From: Saccharicrinis sp963677655
GTDB taxonomy: Bacteria > Bacteroidota > Bacteroidia > Bacteroidales > Marinilabiliaceae
Assembly: GCA_963677655.1 (NCBI GenBank)
Contig: OY782088.1
DNA length: 64,000 nt
Strand: one strand, 5' to 3'
Position 1 is the stretch's first letter. The number at the start of each line of letters is the position of its first letter. A model generated the notes under the pieces. It was not told the DNA's origin. It saw only the letters and a list, made by a program, of their open reading frames with translations, and made no database searches. The position numbers and the translations under genes are program-made. Positions 24,537 through 34,119 of the stretch are shown here, piece by piece.

Positions 24537-25838
24537 ATGGGACTAATTTCAAATGTTCATGCTCGTGAGATTCTTGATTCTCGCGGAAACCCTACTGTAG
24601 AAGTAGAGGTAACTTTAGATTGTGGTGTAGTAGGTCGTGCATCTGTTCCTTCTGGAGCATCTACTGGTGAGCACGAAGCACTAGAATTAAGAGATGGTGA
24701 TAAAGGTCGTTATCTAGGAAAAGGTGTACAAAAAGCGGTTGCTAACGTAAACGATGTAATTGCACCTGAATTAGTTGGTTTTAGTGTTACTGATCAAGTT
24801 GGTGTTGATACTAAGATGCTTGAAATGGACGGAACTAAAACAAAAAGTAAGTTAGGAGCTAATGCCATTTTAGGTGTTTCTTTAGCTACTGCTAAAGCTG
24901 CAGCTGCTTACCTTGAGATGCCTTTATACAGATACATTGGTGGTACTAATGCATGCACTCTTCCTGTTCCAATGATGAATATTATCAATGGTGGTTCTCA
25001 CTCTGATGCTACTATTGCTTTCCAAGAATTCATGATTCGTCCTATTGGAGCTCCTACTTTTAAAGAAGGTTTAAGAATGGGTGCTGAGGTATTCCATGCT
25101 TTAGCTAAAGTATTAAAAGGAAAAGGTCTTTCTACTGCTGTTGGTGATGAAGGTGGTTTCGCTCCAATGTTAGGTGGTACTGAAGAGGCTATTGATTGTA
25201 TTTTAACAGCTATTAAAAATGCTGGTTACAAGCCAGGTCGTGCAGAAGATGGTGGTGATGTTTCTATCGCTATGGACTGTGCTTCTTCTGAGTTCTTTAA
25301 AGATGGTGTTTATGACTACAGTATCTTTGAGCCAAATGGTGTAAAAAGAACTTCTGAAGAGCAAGCTGCTTATTTAGCTGATCTTGTTGAAAAATTCCCT
25401 ATTGATTCTATCGAAGATGGTATGGATGAAAATGACTGGGACGGATGGGTTGTTCTTAACGAAAAAATTGGTGATAAGTGCCAATTAGTTGGTGATGACT
25501 TATTTGTAACTAATGTTGATTACTTGAAAAAAGGTATTGAATTAGGTGCTGCTAACTCTATCCTTATTAAAGTAAACCAAATTGGTTCATTAACTGAAAC
25601 TTTAAATGCAATTGAAATGGCTCACAGAGCTGGATTTACTTCAGTAACTTCTCACCGTTCTGGTGAAACTGAGGATGCTACAATTGCAGATATCGCAGTT
25701 GCTACTAACAGTGGTCAAATTAAAACTGGTTCTTTAAGTCGTACTGACCGTATGGCTAAATATAACCAACTTCTTCGTATTGAGGAAGAATTAGGCGCTA
25801 GTGCAATTTATGGTTACGCAAAAGTGAAAAAAGCTTAA
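24537..25838 (+). CDS. eno: Enolase
   Basis: A 433-residue glycolytic enzyme converting 2-phosphoglycerate to phosphoenolpyruvate. Family signatures are ILDSRGNPTVEVEV, ASTGEHEALELRDGD, VGDEGGFAPML, the metal-binding SIEDGMDENDWDGW, and SHRSGETEDATIADIAV. Its product also feeds KdsA later in this window. It is flanked by terminators on both sides, so it is probably a single-gene unit. Confidence 0.98.
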   Translation: MGLISNVHAREILDSRGNPTVEVEVTLDCGVVGRASVPSGASTGEHEALELRDGDKGRYLGKGVQKAVANVNDVIAPELVGFSVTDQVGVDTKMLEMDGTKTKSKLGANAILGVSLATAKAAAAYLEMPLYRYIGGTNACTLPVPMMNIINGGSHSDATIAFQEFMIRPIGAPTFKEGLRMGAEVFHALAKVLKGKGLSTAVGDEGGFAPMLGGTEEAIDCILTAIKNAGYKPGRAEDGGDVSIAMDCASSEFFKDGVYDYSIFEPNGVKRTSEEQAAYLADLVEKFPIDSIEDGMDENDWDGWVVLNEKIGDKCQLVGDDLFVTNVDYLKKGIELGAANSILIKVNQIGSLTETLNAIEMAHRAGFTSVTSHRSGETEDATIADIAVATNSGQIKTGSLSRTDRMAKYNQLLRIEEELGASAIYGYAKVKKA

Positions 25839-25863
25839 TTACTAAGTAATTAGTTAATATATG

Positions 25864-25894
25864 AGGGACATCTTTATAAGGTGTCCCTTTTTTT
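25864..25894 (+). terminator. Terminator of eno
   Basis: AGGGACA pairs with TGTCCCT around an A+T-rich loop, followed by a long T-run. It begins 26 bases after the eno stop. Confidence 0.88.
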
Positions 25895-26033
25895 GTTTCT
25901 AGTGAGTACCGTAATTGGCCCTATGGATGTCAATTAATTTGCTGGTTGGAAAAAAATTAGCACATTTTAAATAATACATAATACTCGTTAAGTTTTTCGT
26001 TTTTTAGTCAATTAAAGCGTTTTAAAGGATTAT

Positions 26034-26041
26034 TATTTTTG
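26034..26041 (+). promoter_or_regulatory. Isolated -7 box upstream of an orphan terminator
   Basis: TATTTTTG matches TAnnTTTG exactly. Predicted start near 26048. In an A+T-rich gap such a match may arise by chance. Confidence 0.35.
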
Positions 26042-26153
26042 TTCCTGGTATATTATATGTTTTTTTAACTTGAGTTCAAAAAAGAGATCAATCCAGCGAC
26101 AATATCGGTTGTTAAGTAGTCTGTGAAATCTAGAAAATTTAATAATTTTATTT

Positions 26154-26181
26154 AAAGGGTGTCCTAGAGATACCCTTTTTT
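26154..26181 (+). terminator. Orphan terminator before gltA
   Basis: AAAGGGTGTC (26154-26163) pairs with GATACCCTTT (26169-26178), ten pairs with one G-U, loop CTAGA, then T to 26181. It lies 67 bases before gltA and about 315 bases after eno, so it serves either a small RNA or a gltA attenuator. Confidence 0.75.
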
Positions 26182-26248
26182 GATTAAACAAAAATGATGT
26201 TTACCTGTTTTTTATTTGTTATATTTATAAGACTCAAATAAAAAATCT

Positions 26249-27559
26249 ATGGACTACTTAAAAGAAAAATTACTACAGATAGGAATACCCAAAGCTGAAA
26301 ATGTAAAGAAACTTGTTAAAGAACATGGTGATGTTAAAGTGCAAGATGTCTCAATGGGGCAGGTTTTAACAGGTATGAAAGGTGTTGTTAGTTTAATGAC
26401 ATGTACATCTAAACTTGATCCTGAAGAGGGTATTCGTTTTAGAGGATATTCGATTCCTGAACTAAAAGATGTATTACCAAAAATTCATGAGGATGGAGAA
26501 CCTCTACCTGAAGGAATTTTTTATTTAATGCTAACAGGAGAACTACCTACTCCTGATGATGTTCGATATATAAGTGAGCAATGGGCGCAAAGAGCGCAAG
26601 GAATTCCACCTCATGTTTATGATGTAATCGAAGCGTTGCCCAAAGATGCTCACCCAATGATTCAGTTTAATACAGCAATTTTAGCTATGTCAACTGAATC
26701 ACAATTTAGAAAAGCGTATTTAGTAGGAATGGATAAAAAAGATTATTGGGATCCGACATATGAAGGTGTAATGGATCTTATTTCCCGCCTACCTATTATT
26801 GCAGCTTATATTTATCGTAGAGTTTTTTATCAAGGTGATCATATTCCTCCGGATCCAGCTTTAGATTGGGCTGGTAACCTTGCTCATATGATGGGTTATG
26901 ATAGTGAAGAAGTTAAACGATTAATGCGTTTATATTTGTTGATTCATTCCGATCATGAAGGAGGAAATGTTTCAGCACACGCAACTCACCTTGTTGGATC
27001 TGCATTGTCAAATCCATACTATAGTTTTTCTGCAGGTATGAATGGTTTGGCCGGTCCTCTTCATGGCATGGCTAACCAAAATGTAATGCATTGGTTAAAT
27101 AAAATGAAGCGCGAAATTGGATGTGATGATCCTACAGAAGATCAAATTAGAGATTATGCAAAAGAAACATTAAGCAAAGGACAGGTGATTCCTGGATATG
27201 GACATGCTGTTTTACGTAAAACAGATCCACGTTTTCAGGTTCAACTTGATTTTGCTAATAAATATATTCCTGATGCACCATATATTTCTTTAGTTAGAAA
27301 AATTTACAATGTAGTGCCAGATGTATTGGCAGAAACCGGAAAAGTTAAAAATCCATGGCCAAATGTAGATGCTATTTCAGGATCGTTATTAACTAGTTAT
27401 GGAATAACAGAGTTCCCGATTTATACTGTTTTATTTGGAGTTTCCAGAGCACTTGGTGTTTTGACTCAATTAATTTGGGATAGATTATATGGCTTACCGA
27501 TAGAACGTCCAAAATCACAAAATCTATCATGGTTTATGGAAAAGGCTAATATGAAATAA
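26249..27559 (+). CDS. gltA: Citrate synthase, eukaryotic (mitochondrial-like) type
   Basis: A 436-residue enzyme condensing acetyl-CoA and oxaloacetate. The three catalytic residues fall at H272 (GPLHGMANQ), H319 (GYGHAVLR) and D374 (NVDAISGSLL), one residue off the numbering of the pig mitochondrial enzyme (274/320/375). The N-terminal region KGVVSLMTCTSKLDPEEG and the SDHEGGNVSAH segment also resemble the mitochondrial type rather than the E. coli hexameric type with its zinc domain. This form is known in some Bacteroidota. Transcribed alone. Confidence 0.95.
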   Translation: MDYLKEKLLQIGIPKAENVKKLVKEHGDVKVQDVSMGQVLTGMKGVVSLMTCTSKLDPEEGIRFRGYSIPELKDVLPKIHEDGEPLPEGIFYLMLTGELPTPDDVRYISEQWAQRAQGIPPHVYDVIEALPKDAHPMIQFNTAILAMSTESQFRKAYLVGMDKKDYWDPTYEGVMDLISRLPIIAAYIYRRVFYQGDHIPPDPALDWAGNLAHMMGYDSEEVKRLMRLYLLIHSDHEGGNVSAHATHLVGSALSNPYYSFSAGMNGLAGPLHGMANQNVMHWLNKMKREIGCDDPTEDQIRDYAKETLSKGQVIPGYGHAVLRKTDPRFQVQLDFANKYIPDAPYISLVRKIYNVVPDVLAETGKVKNPWPNVDAISGSLLTSYGITEFPIYTVLFGVSRALGVLTQLIWDRLYGLPIERPKSQNLSWFMEKANMK

Positions 27560-27692
27560 ATCTTATGTTAGATTATTGAATTTTTTACGTTAATAGTCTA
27601 ATTTCGTTTGAAATAAATTTTTAAAAAATAAGGTTGTTTTTAATTTAAAGCTCAAAGAAAATAGATTTGAATTATTACTTTTAGCAACTAAT

Positions 27693-30600
27693 ATGGGAGC
27701 TATTATTTCATCAGGTTATAGAACTAAAGTCAGTAATTATATTTTTTTATTAATTCTGTTTTGTATTTTTAATCTTAGTAATATTCAGGCCTCTGATTAT
27801 GAGTTAGAAGCAACCTTAACTTCTTTGTCAGTTCAAGATGGCTTATCTGGTAATTCTATTACCAGTATATATCAGGATAGTAAAGGTTTTATATGGATCG
27901 GAACTTTAGATGGATTAAATCGTTATGATGGTTATTCATTTGAGATTTATAGACATGAAGTAGGTCAGCAACATTCTATTTCTGGTAACTTTATTCAATG
28001 TATTACAGAAGATTCGAATGGTGATTTATGGATAGGTACAGTTGGAAATGGTTTAAATAAGTGGAATAGAAAGACAGAAGAATTCACTGTTTATTCAACT
28101 AATGGAAATAATAATGTCACCTTACCTGAAGATAATATTTTAGGTCTTACTTTTGAAAATGACTCCACACTTTGGATTAAGACAGATAACTTTCTAATTG
28201 ATTTTAATTCTAAAACAAATAGATTATCTAAGTATAGTTTATATAGTAATATATTTAAGCATCATGATAATTATGATGTGCCAATTTCTATTAAATCTCC
28301 TTCTTACCTATGGATTGGTACAAACGATGGAATCTCGCAGTTCAATAAAAAGGAAAGACTTTACGAAAGAATTAAATTTGATAATTACTCAGAGACTTTA
28401 TCTAAAGCACTAGGTTCTGTAACTACAATTCTCCCAATATCAGCGAATACTGTTTTACTTGGAGGTAGTGGAGGTGTGTATAATTGTTCTACAAAAGATA
28501 CAGGGGCTTATCAAATAAAGAGAATTAATATTCCAGGAGATAATCAAAGTGTTATACATAGTGCAGTTAAGCATTCTTCTGGGATTATATGGATAGGAAC
28601 CACAAATGGAATTCGGGTTTTAAATTATGATGAAGATCGAAATGTTCTGTATTATAAATCATCATCATTTTTCAATCAACCTGATAAATTAATCTCTGAT
28701 AAATATATCACTTCAATTATTGAAGATCAATCAGGATTATTATGGGTAGGAACAAAGTATAATGGTTTAATAAAAGTTGATTTTAAACCTAAGCGGTTTA
28801 AAACATTAAGTAGTAAGAATGGACGATTAGATGAGCTCAAGGGATGTGATATCCGATCTATCCATGTTGATGAGAGTGGGAAAATATGGTTGGGAACAGC
28901 AAATAAAGGAATACAGATAGTTGATAGAGAGTCTAATGATGTATACAATTATCCTGTAAATTATTCACTATATACTATCAATAAGGATTTAGTATTAAGT
29001 ATGTGTGAAGATTCTCAAAAAAGACTTTGGATCGGAACTGCAAATGGAATTTATGTTTATTATAAGGAAAGAGGAACAATAACACCTTTTTCTTACTCAA
29101 ATAGTAGCGAAGTTTCTTCTCTTTTAAAACAAAATGCAATTAATTCTATAGAAGAAGATTATAGAGGTAATATTTGGTTTGGAACACAATTTGGCCTTTA
29201 CAAATATGATGGTCTTCAGGTGGCTAGTTATTTTTCAGATGAAAATGTGGAAAATAGTTTATGTGGCGATGAAGTAAATGCTATATATAGTGATTCAGAA
29301 GGGGTTTTGTGGATTGGTACAAACAAAGGATTGAATTTTATTGATAGAAAAAAAGAATCATTTATAGGTTTTGAAAACTTGAAGAATAATAATGATTCAA
29401 TTTCATTCTTAAGAGGTAATTCTATTTTATCTATAGCAGAAGATGATAATAGAAAAATTTGGTTTGGAACCTCCACTGGGGTCACCTTTTACGATAAAGT
29501 AACAGAAAAGCTTGGTTTTTATTCTCATATAAATGGGATGGCTAATGATATGGTAAATAGTATTGTTTTTGATAAAAAATCAGGAATATGGCTAGGCACT
29601 AATAGAGGAATATCGTTGATAAATAAAGAGGATATGATCTTTAACTTTGACGTTAAAGATGGATTGCCAGCATATGTTTTTAATAGAAATGCAACTGCTA
29701 TAGATGATTCAGGAATATTGTATTTTGGTGGAGTAGGAGGTGTTGCTCATTTAAATTTAGACTCTCTTAAATTTGAAAAAATTAAACCTAATGTTGTAAT
29801 TACTGCTATGGAATTATACCATAAAGGTAAAATGATAAAAAAATTTAGAGGGGATGAAAAAGAAATCTTTTTAAAATATAGAAAGAGCTCAAATTTAAAA
29901 GTAAAGTATGCTGTATTAGAATTTACAGAGCCTTTGAGAAATAAATTTCAGGTTTATTTAGAAGGATTTGATGATGATTGGAGATCTATAACAACTGAAA
30001 ATGAAGTTGATTTTTCAGATTTACCATCAGGGGAATATACTTTACATATAAAAGGTGCAAATAGTGAGTATGAATGGTCTGAAGATTCAATAAACATCAA
30101 GATTAAAATTACTCCTCCAATATGGATGTCGAATTATGCATATGCCTTTTATTTAATTGCATTAATTTTTCTTGTTCAGTCCATTATTAACTATAGGATC
30201 AGGCATTATAAGAATGCGTATAAATCATTAGAGGAAAAGGCATCTGATAAGAAAAAGATTGAGGCTCAAAAAGAAATGCTATCTAAAATCAATCAGAGTT
30301 TAACAGATAGTATATATTATGCCAAGAGAATTCAAGAATCGATATTACCCGATGAAAAGAGAATAAAATCAGCATTGCCAGATTCGTTTATTTATTATCG
30401 CCCTAAAGATTTAGTGAGTGGTGATTTTTATTGGCTATATGATAATGGTGAAAAGTTATTTGTAGCAGCGGTAGATTGTACCGGTCATGGTGTTCCAGGG
30501 GCTTTTATGTCAATTATAGCATATGATATGCTTAAAAGAATTGTTTCTGCTTCAGATATTACCTGTCCGGCTAAGATTTTGGATCAATTAAGCAAAGAAG

Positions 30601-31079
30601 TAATTACCACGTTCAAAAAAGATGTTGAATCTATTGATAGTAGCAAACAGTCTGTAAATGATGGAATGGATATCGCTTTGTGTGTGATAGATAAGAAAAA
30701 TAGAAAGCTTACTTATTCGGGTGCTTATAATCCATTATACCTTGTTCGAAATAACGAAATATTTGTTTATAAGGGAGATCGCTTTGCTATTGGATATGTG
30801 TCAAACACAGAACTACACTATTCAAAACATGAAATAGCTATTGAGCCTAATGATACTTTCTATATTTTTTCAGATGGATATGTAGATCAGTTTGGAGGTA
30901 CAGAGGGTAAAAAGTTTAAGTATAGACGTTTTAGACATTTATTATTGAATATACATAAACTACCTGCAGATGATCAAAAAGCCATTTTACATCAAAAGTT
31001 AGAAGAATGGATGGGTGATCATGAGCAGGTTGACGATATTATTGTTATGGGAATGAAACCAATTGTTGAGTTGGTTTAA
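27693..31079 (+). CDS. Reg_prop beta-propeller / Y_Y_Y / SpoIIE-phosphatase membrane sensor
   Basis: An 1128-residue protein. It has an N-terminal signal or anchor segment (about 15-33), then a long periplasmic region of two-component-regulator propeller repeats (about 35-700, recurrent patterns like GLIWIGT and GLNRYDG). A Y_Y_Y domain (about 735-805), a transmembrane helix (about 812-835) and a coiled coil (840-880) follow. It ends in a SpoIIE/PP2C-type serine phosphatase domain (about 882-1125) with metal-binding VAAVDCTGHGVPGAF, NDGMD and FSDGYVDQFGG. Most propeller sensors of this phylum end in a histidine kinase; this one ends in a phosphatase. By family knowledge the phosphatase would act on a phosphorylated STAS protein. 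Its stop overlaps the stop of the convergent dehydrogenase gene. Confidence 0.92.
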   Translation: MGAIISSGYRTKVSNYIFLLILFCIFNLSNIQASDYELEATLTSLSVQDGLSGNSITSIYQDSKGFIWIGTLDGLNRYDGYSFEIYRHEVGQQHSISGNFIQCITEDSNGDLWIGTVGNGLNKWNRKTEEFTVYSTNGNNNVTLPEDNILGLTFENDSTLWIKTDNFLIDFNSKTNRLSKYSLYSNIFKHHDNYDVPISIKSPSYLWIGTNDGISQFNKKERLYERIKFDNYSETLSKALGSVTTILPISANTVLLGGSGGVYNCSTKDTGAYQIKRINIPGDNQSVIHSAVKHSSGIIWIGTTNGIRVLNYDEDRNVLYYKSSSFFNQPDKLISDKYITSIIEDQSGLLWVGTKYNGLIKVDFKPKRFKTLSSKNGRLDELKGCDIRSIHVDESGKIWLGTANKGIQIVDRESNDVYNYPVNYSLYTINKDLVLSMCEDSQKRLWIGTANGIYVYYKERGTITPFSYSNSSEVSSLLKQNAINSIEEDYRGNIWFGTQFGLYKYDGLQVASYFSDENVENSLCGDEVNAIYSDSEGVLWIGTNKGLNFIDRKKESFIGFENLKNNNDSISFLRGNSILSIAEDDNRKIWFGTSTGVTFYDKVTEKLGFYSHINGMANDMVNSIVFDKKSGIWLGTNRGISLINKEDMIFNFDVKDGLPAYVFNRNATAIDDSGILYFGGVGGVAHLNLDSLKFEKIKPNVVITAMELYHKGKMIKKFRGDEKEIFLKYRKSSNLKVKYAVLEFTEPLRNKFQVYLEGFDDDWRSITTENEVDFSDLPSGEYTLHIKGANSEYEWSEDSINIKIKITPPIWMSNYAYAFYLIALIFLVQSIINYRIRHYKNAYKSLEEKASDKKKIEAQKEMLSKINQSLTDSIYYAKRIQESILPDEKRIKSALPDSFIYYRPKDLVSGDFYWLYDNGEKLFVAAVDCTGHGVPGAFMSIIAYDMLKRIVSASDITCPAKILDQLSKEVITTFKKDVESIDSSKQSVNDGMDIALCVIDKKNRKLTYSGAYNPLYLVRNNEIFVYKGDRFAIGYVSNTELHYSKHEIAIEPNDTFYIFSDGYVDQFGGTEGKKFKYRRFRHLLLNIHKLPADDQKAILHQKLEEWMGDHEQVDDIIVMGMKPIVELV

Positions 31080-34003
31080 ATTAAAGCCTCATATAATATT
31101 TCAATTGGGTGTTGGGCATCTCTTCCTGTACCATCTTTAATTTGATGACGGCATGAAGTACCAGAGGCAGCAATTAAGGTTGACTGTTCTGTATTTCTGA
31201 CTTCAGGAAGTAATTTTATTTCAGCTATCTTCATTGAAAGATTATATGATTTCTTTTCATATCCAAAAGAACCTGCCATACCACAGCATCCGGATTCTAT
31301 TTCAATTGCATTATAATTCTCCGGGAATGATAATACTTGTTGAACATATTTAGTTGACGATAGTGCTTTCTGATAGCAATGACCATGAAACTTGATTTCC
31401 TTTGTTTCTTTAGTAAAGCTATCCCTGCTAATACGTCCCTTATTCATTTCATTTGCCAGAAACTCTTCAATGGTAAAAGTGTTTCTTTTTATTTTTTGAG
31501 CATCATCTTTCAGGTCATCTTTGACTAGGTTTATGTATTCATCTCTAAAAGTTAATACTCCTGAAGGTTCAATTCCCACCAATGGACTAAGAGATGAAAT
31601 CATTGGTGATAATAACTCAATGTTTTTATTTGCAACACGTCTGGCTTTTTTTAATAGTCCTTTGGATATATAAGTTCTTCCACTATCAACATGTTGGGGT
31701 ACAACCACTCTATATCCTAATTTTTCGAGTAAGAGTATGGCTTTAATTCCCAGTCCACTTTCCAGATAGTTTGTGAACTCATCTGCAAAAAGATAAACAG
31801 TTCTTTGTTTTGCAGGTGCATTTTTATGCCATTTGGCCCAGATTTTTAGCGTTTTTCCTGACATCTTTGGGATGTCTCGTTTTGTTGAAAAACCAAGCAT
31901 GTTTTTAAGAAGACTACTTAAAACAGGTGCTCCAACTGCTAGGTTATAAATCCAGGGTGTAAATGAAAAAATCTTATTAATTACAGGAGAATAACCAACA
32001 GATAAGGCACTTGTAGGAGTTCCTTTTTGATTATAATAATATTGTAAAAATTCAGCTTTTAGTTTAGCAATGTCAACACCGGAAGGACATTCTGATTTAC
32101 AAGCCTTGCAAGATAAACACAGACTTAGAACATCATATACTTCTTCAAGATATAGGTTATCAGAATCTAATGTTCCTGTAAAATATTCTCTTAAAACATT
32201 GGCTCTGCCTCGAGTAGATAGTTTTTCGTCGCGTGATGCCATGTAACTAGGGCACATTGTGCCACCAATAATTTCTGATTTCAGGCAGTCTCCCGATCCT
32301 GAGCACTTCTCAGTAGCTCTTACTATACCTTCTGTGTCATCCCAATTAAAAACTGTTTTAAATTCTTTTTCTGAATTTGGTAGTCGATACTTCAAAGAAG
32401 TATTCATGGGAGGAGTATTGACTATTTTATCTGGATTAAGAAGGTTTTCCGGATCAAAGGCTTTTTTTATTCTAAGGAGCAGTTTATAATTAATGTCTCC
32501 AACCATCAATGGAATAAATTCACCTCTCAAACGCCCATCTCCATGTTCACCACTTAAAGAACCATTATATTTTTTTACCAGAAGAGCTGTTTCTTTTGCA
32601 ATTTTTCGAAACAGAATAATGTCCTGTTGATCTTTAAGGTTTAATACAGGTCTTAAGTGTAATTCTCCTGTACCAACGTGTGCATAAAAAACACAATCTT
32701 TATTGTAAGATGCTAATAAATCTTTAATATCACTGGCATATGCCGGTAAATCTTTTGGATGCAGAGCTGTATCTTCAATTACAGCAACCGGAAGATCATC
32801 ACCCTTCATATTAGATAATACGCCTAAACCTGCTTTTCGTAATGCCCAAACTCTGTTAATGCTTTTGGCATCAACAACAGGGAAGGCAAAACCCATATCA
32901 TTTTTTTCAAAGTCAGCAATAAGTTTTTCAATTTTCTCATTAAGGACTTTCTTATCGTCTTCAGCAAATTCAATAACTAATATGCCTTCAGGTTTACCCG
33001 TAATAAAAAAACGGTTGCTTTGTTGTGCTGTACTTTTTCCTGCAAGATCAATGATTTTATCATCGATTAATTCAATAGCTCTTGGGTTATGTTTTAATGC
33101 AAGAATATTGGCTTCAAGAGATTCTTTTAAAGTTTTAAAGTGAGCACATAATAATGCTTTATGCTTTGGAGGAATAGGAACCAGGTTAAGCTTTATTTTG
33201 CTAATTACCATTAGTGTTCCTTCAGATCCGGCAATGAGTTTACTCAAATTAAAAGCTTCGCCATTTTCTTTAAAAGGTTCCATGTTTGCCAAAATATCCA
33301 GTGCATAACCAGTATTTCGTCTTTTAATATCTTTATGAGGATACTCTTTATGTATTTCTTTTATGTGCTCATTGTCACTGAGTATTTCATTTACCTCCCG
33401 ATATATTTCTCCTTCTAAAGAATCTAACTTACATTTTAGATTAAATTCACTTTTATTGAGTGTTTTAAAAATAACATCATTACCATCAGCTAAATATCCA
33501 TGTACTTCTAATAAATGATCACGAGTGCTACCATAAACTAAAGAATGGGATCCACATGAGTTGTTACCAACCATTCCTCCAATAGTACATCTACTTGATG
33601 TGGATGTTTCCGGACCAAAAAATAAACCATGTGGCTCCAGGTATTTGTTGAGTTCATCAAGAACAACTCCAGGCTCAACCATTACCCAGTTTTCTTCAGT
33701 ATTTAATTCAATGATATGGTTCATATACTTCGAAGTATTAACCACCAAATCATTTCCAACAACCTGTCCTGCTAAAGATGTACCTGCACCTCTTGGAATA
33801 AGAGCGATTTTATGCTTATAGGCAAATTCAACTATAAGGTCTAAATCAGCATTATCGCGTGGCCAAACAATACCTAAAGGTTTTTCCCTATATGCAGATG
33901 CATCTGTTGCATATTGTGCTATATATGTTTTGTCATATGATACATCTCCTTTTAAAAGGGTTGATAATTGGTCAAGCGAAGATTGTATATGATCGTTGTT
34001 CAT
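31076..34003 (-). CDS. Fused FAD-linked oxidase and Fe-S dehydrogenase (GlcD-GlcF / YdiJ type)
   Basis: A 975-residue two-part enzyme. Residues about 30-250 form an FAD-binding domain (IPRGAGTSLAGQVVGND, TIGGMVGNNSCGSHSLVYG). Residues about 260-530 form an FAD-oxidase C domain (HVGTGELHLRPVLNL, LSGEHGDGRLRGEF). Residues about 560-680 hold two cysteine clusters for 4Fe-4S centres (CSGSGDC...CPSY and CLSCKACKSECPSG). The C-terminal part has CCG-type motifs (GHCYQKAL, ESGCCGMAGSFGYE). The family oxidises 2-hydroxyacids such as D-lactate, glycolate or D-2-hydroxyglutarate and passes electrons to quinone or another carrier. The substrate cannot be told from sequence. No membrane helix is evident. 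Confidence 0.9.
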   Translation of the reverse strand: MNNDHIQSSLDQLSTLLKGDVSYDKTYIAQYATDASAYREKPLGIVWPRDNADLDLIVEFAYKHKIALIPRGAGTSLAGQVVGNDLVVNTSKYMNHIIELNTEENWVMVEPGVVLDELNKYLEPHGLFFGPETSTSSRCTIGGMVGNNSCGSHSLVYGSTRDHLLEVHGYLADGNDVIFKTLNKSEFNLKCKLDSLEGEIYREVNEILSDNEHIKEIHKEYPHKDIKRRNTGYALDILANMEPFKENGEAFNLSKLIAGSEGTLMVISKIKLNLVPIPPKHKALLCAHFKTLKESLEANILALKHNPRAIELIDDKIIDLAGKSTAQQSNRFFITGKPEGILVIEFAEDDKKVLNEKIEKLIADFEKNDMGFAFPVVDAKSINRVWALRKAGLGVLSNMKGDDLPVAVIEDTALHPKDLPAYASDIKDLLASYNKDCVFYAHVGTGELHLRPVLNLKDQQDIILFRKIAKETALLVKKYNGSLSGEHGDGRLRGEFIPLMVGDINYKLLLRIKKAFDPENLLNPDKIVNTPPMNTSLKYRLPNSEKEFKTVFNWDDTEGIVRATEKCSGSGDCLKSEIIGGTMCPSYMASRDEKLSTRGRANVLREYFTGTLDSDNLYLEEVYDVLSLCLSCKACKSECPSGVDIAKLKAEFLQYYYNQKGTPTSALSVGYSPVINKIFSFTPWIYNLAVGAPVLSSLLKNMLGFSTKRDIPKMSGKTLKIWAKWHKNAPAKQRTVYLFADEFTNYLESGLGIKAILLLEKLGYRVVVPQHVDSGRTYISKGLLKKARRVANKNIELLSPMISSLSPLVGIEPSGVLTFRDEYINLVKDDLKDDAQKIKRNTFTIEEFLANEMNKGRISRDSFTKETKEIKFHGHCYQKALSSTKYVQQVLSFPENYNAIEIESGCCGMAGSFGYEKKSYNLSMKIAEIKLLPEVRNTEQSTLIAASGTSCRHQIKDGTGRDAQHPIEILYEALI

Positions 34004-34100
34004 TGAATTAGAATTTCCTGTAAAAATAGGAAAATTTGGTATGTAGGATACAGGTAAGCATCTACTTTTCTGTTTTTTTAATTTCTTTTAGCCTGAAAGT

Positions 34101-34108
34101 CAAATATA
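34101..34108 (-). promoter_or_regulatory. -7 promoter box for the FAD/Fe-S dehydrogenase
   Basis: The minus strand reads TATATTTG, an exact TAnnTTTG match, giving a leader of about 90 bases. It means the gene need not depend on read-through from focA. Confidence 0.5.
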
Positions 34109-34119
34109 TTGTCATACTA

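Larger units (their letters stand above)
25839..26248. other. Intergenic region eno-gltA with two terminators
   Basis: A 410-base region without a protein gene. It holds the eno terminator, an isolated -7 box TATTTTTG (26034-26041), and a second complete terminator (26154-26181) that does not follow any recognisable gene. The interval between the last two could be a short RNA of about 135 bases or a leader of gltA. Confidence 0.6.
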
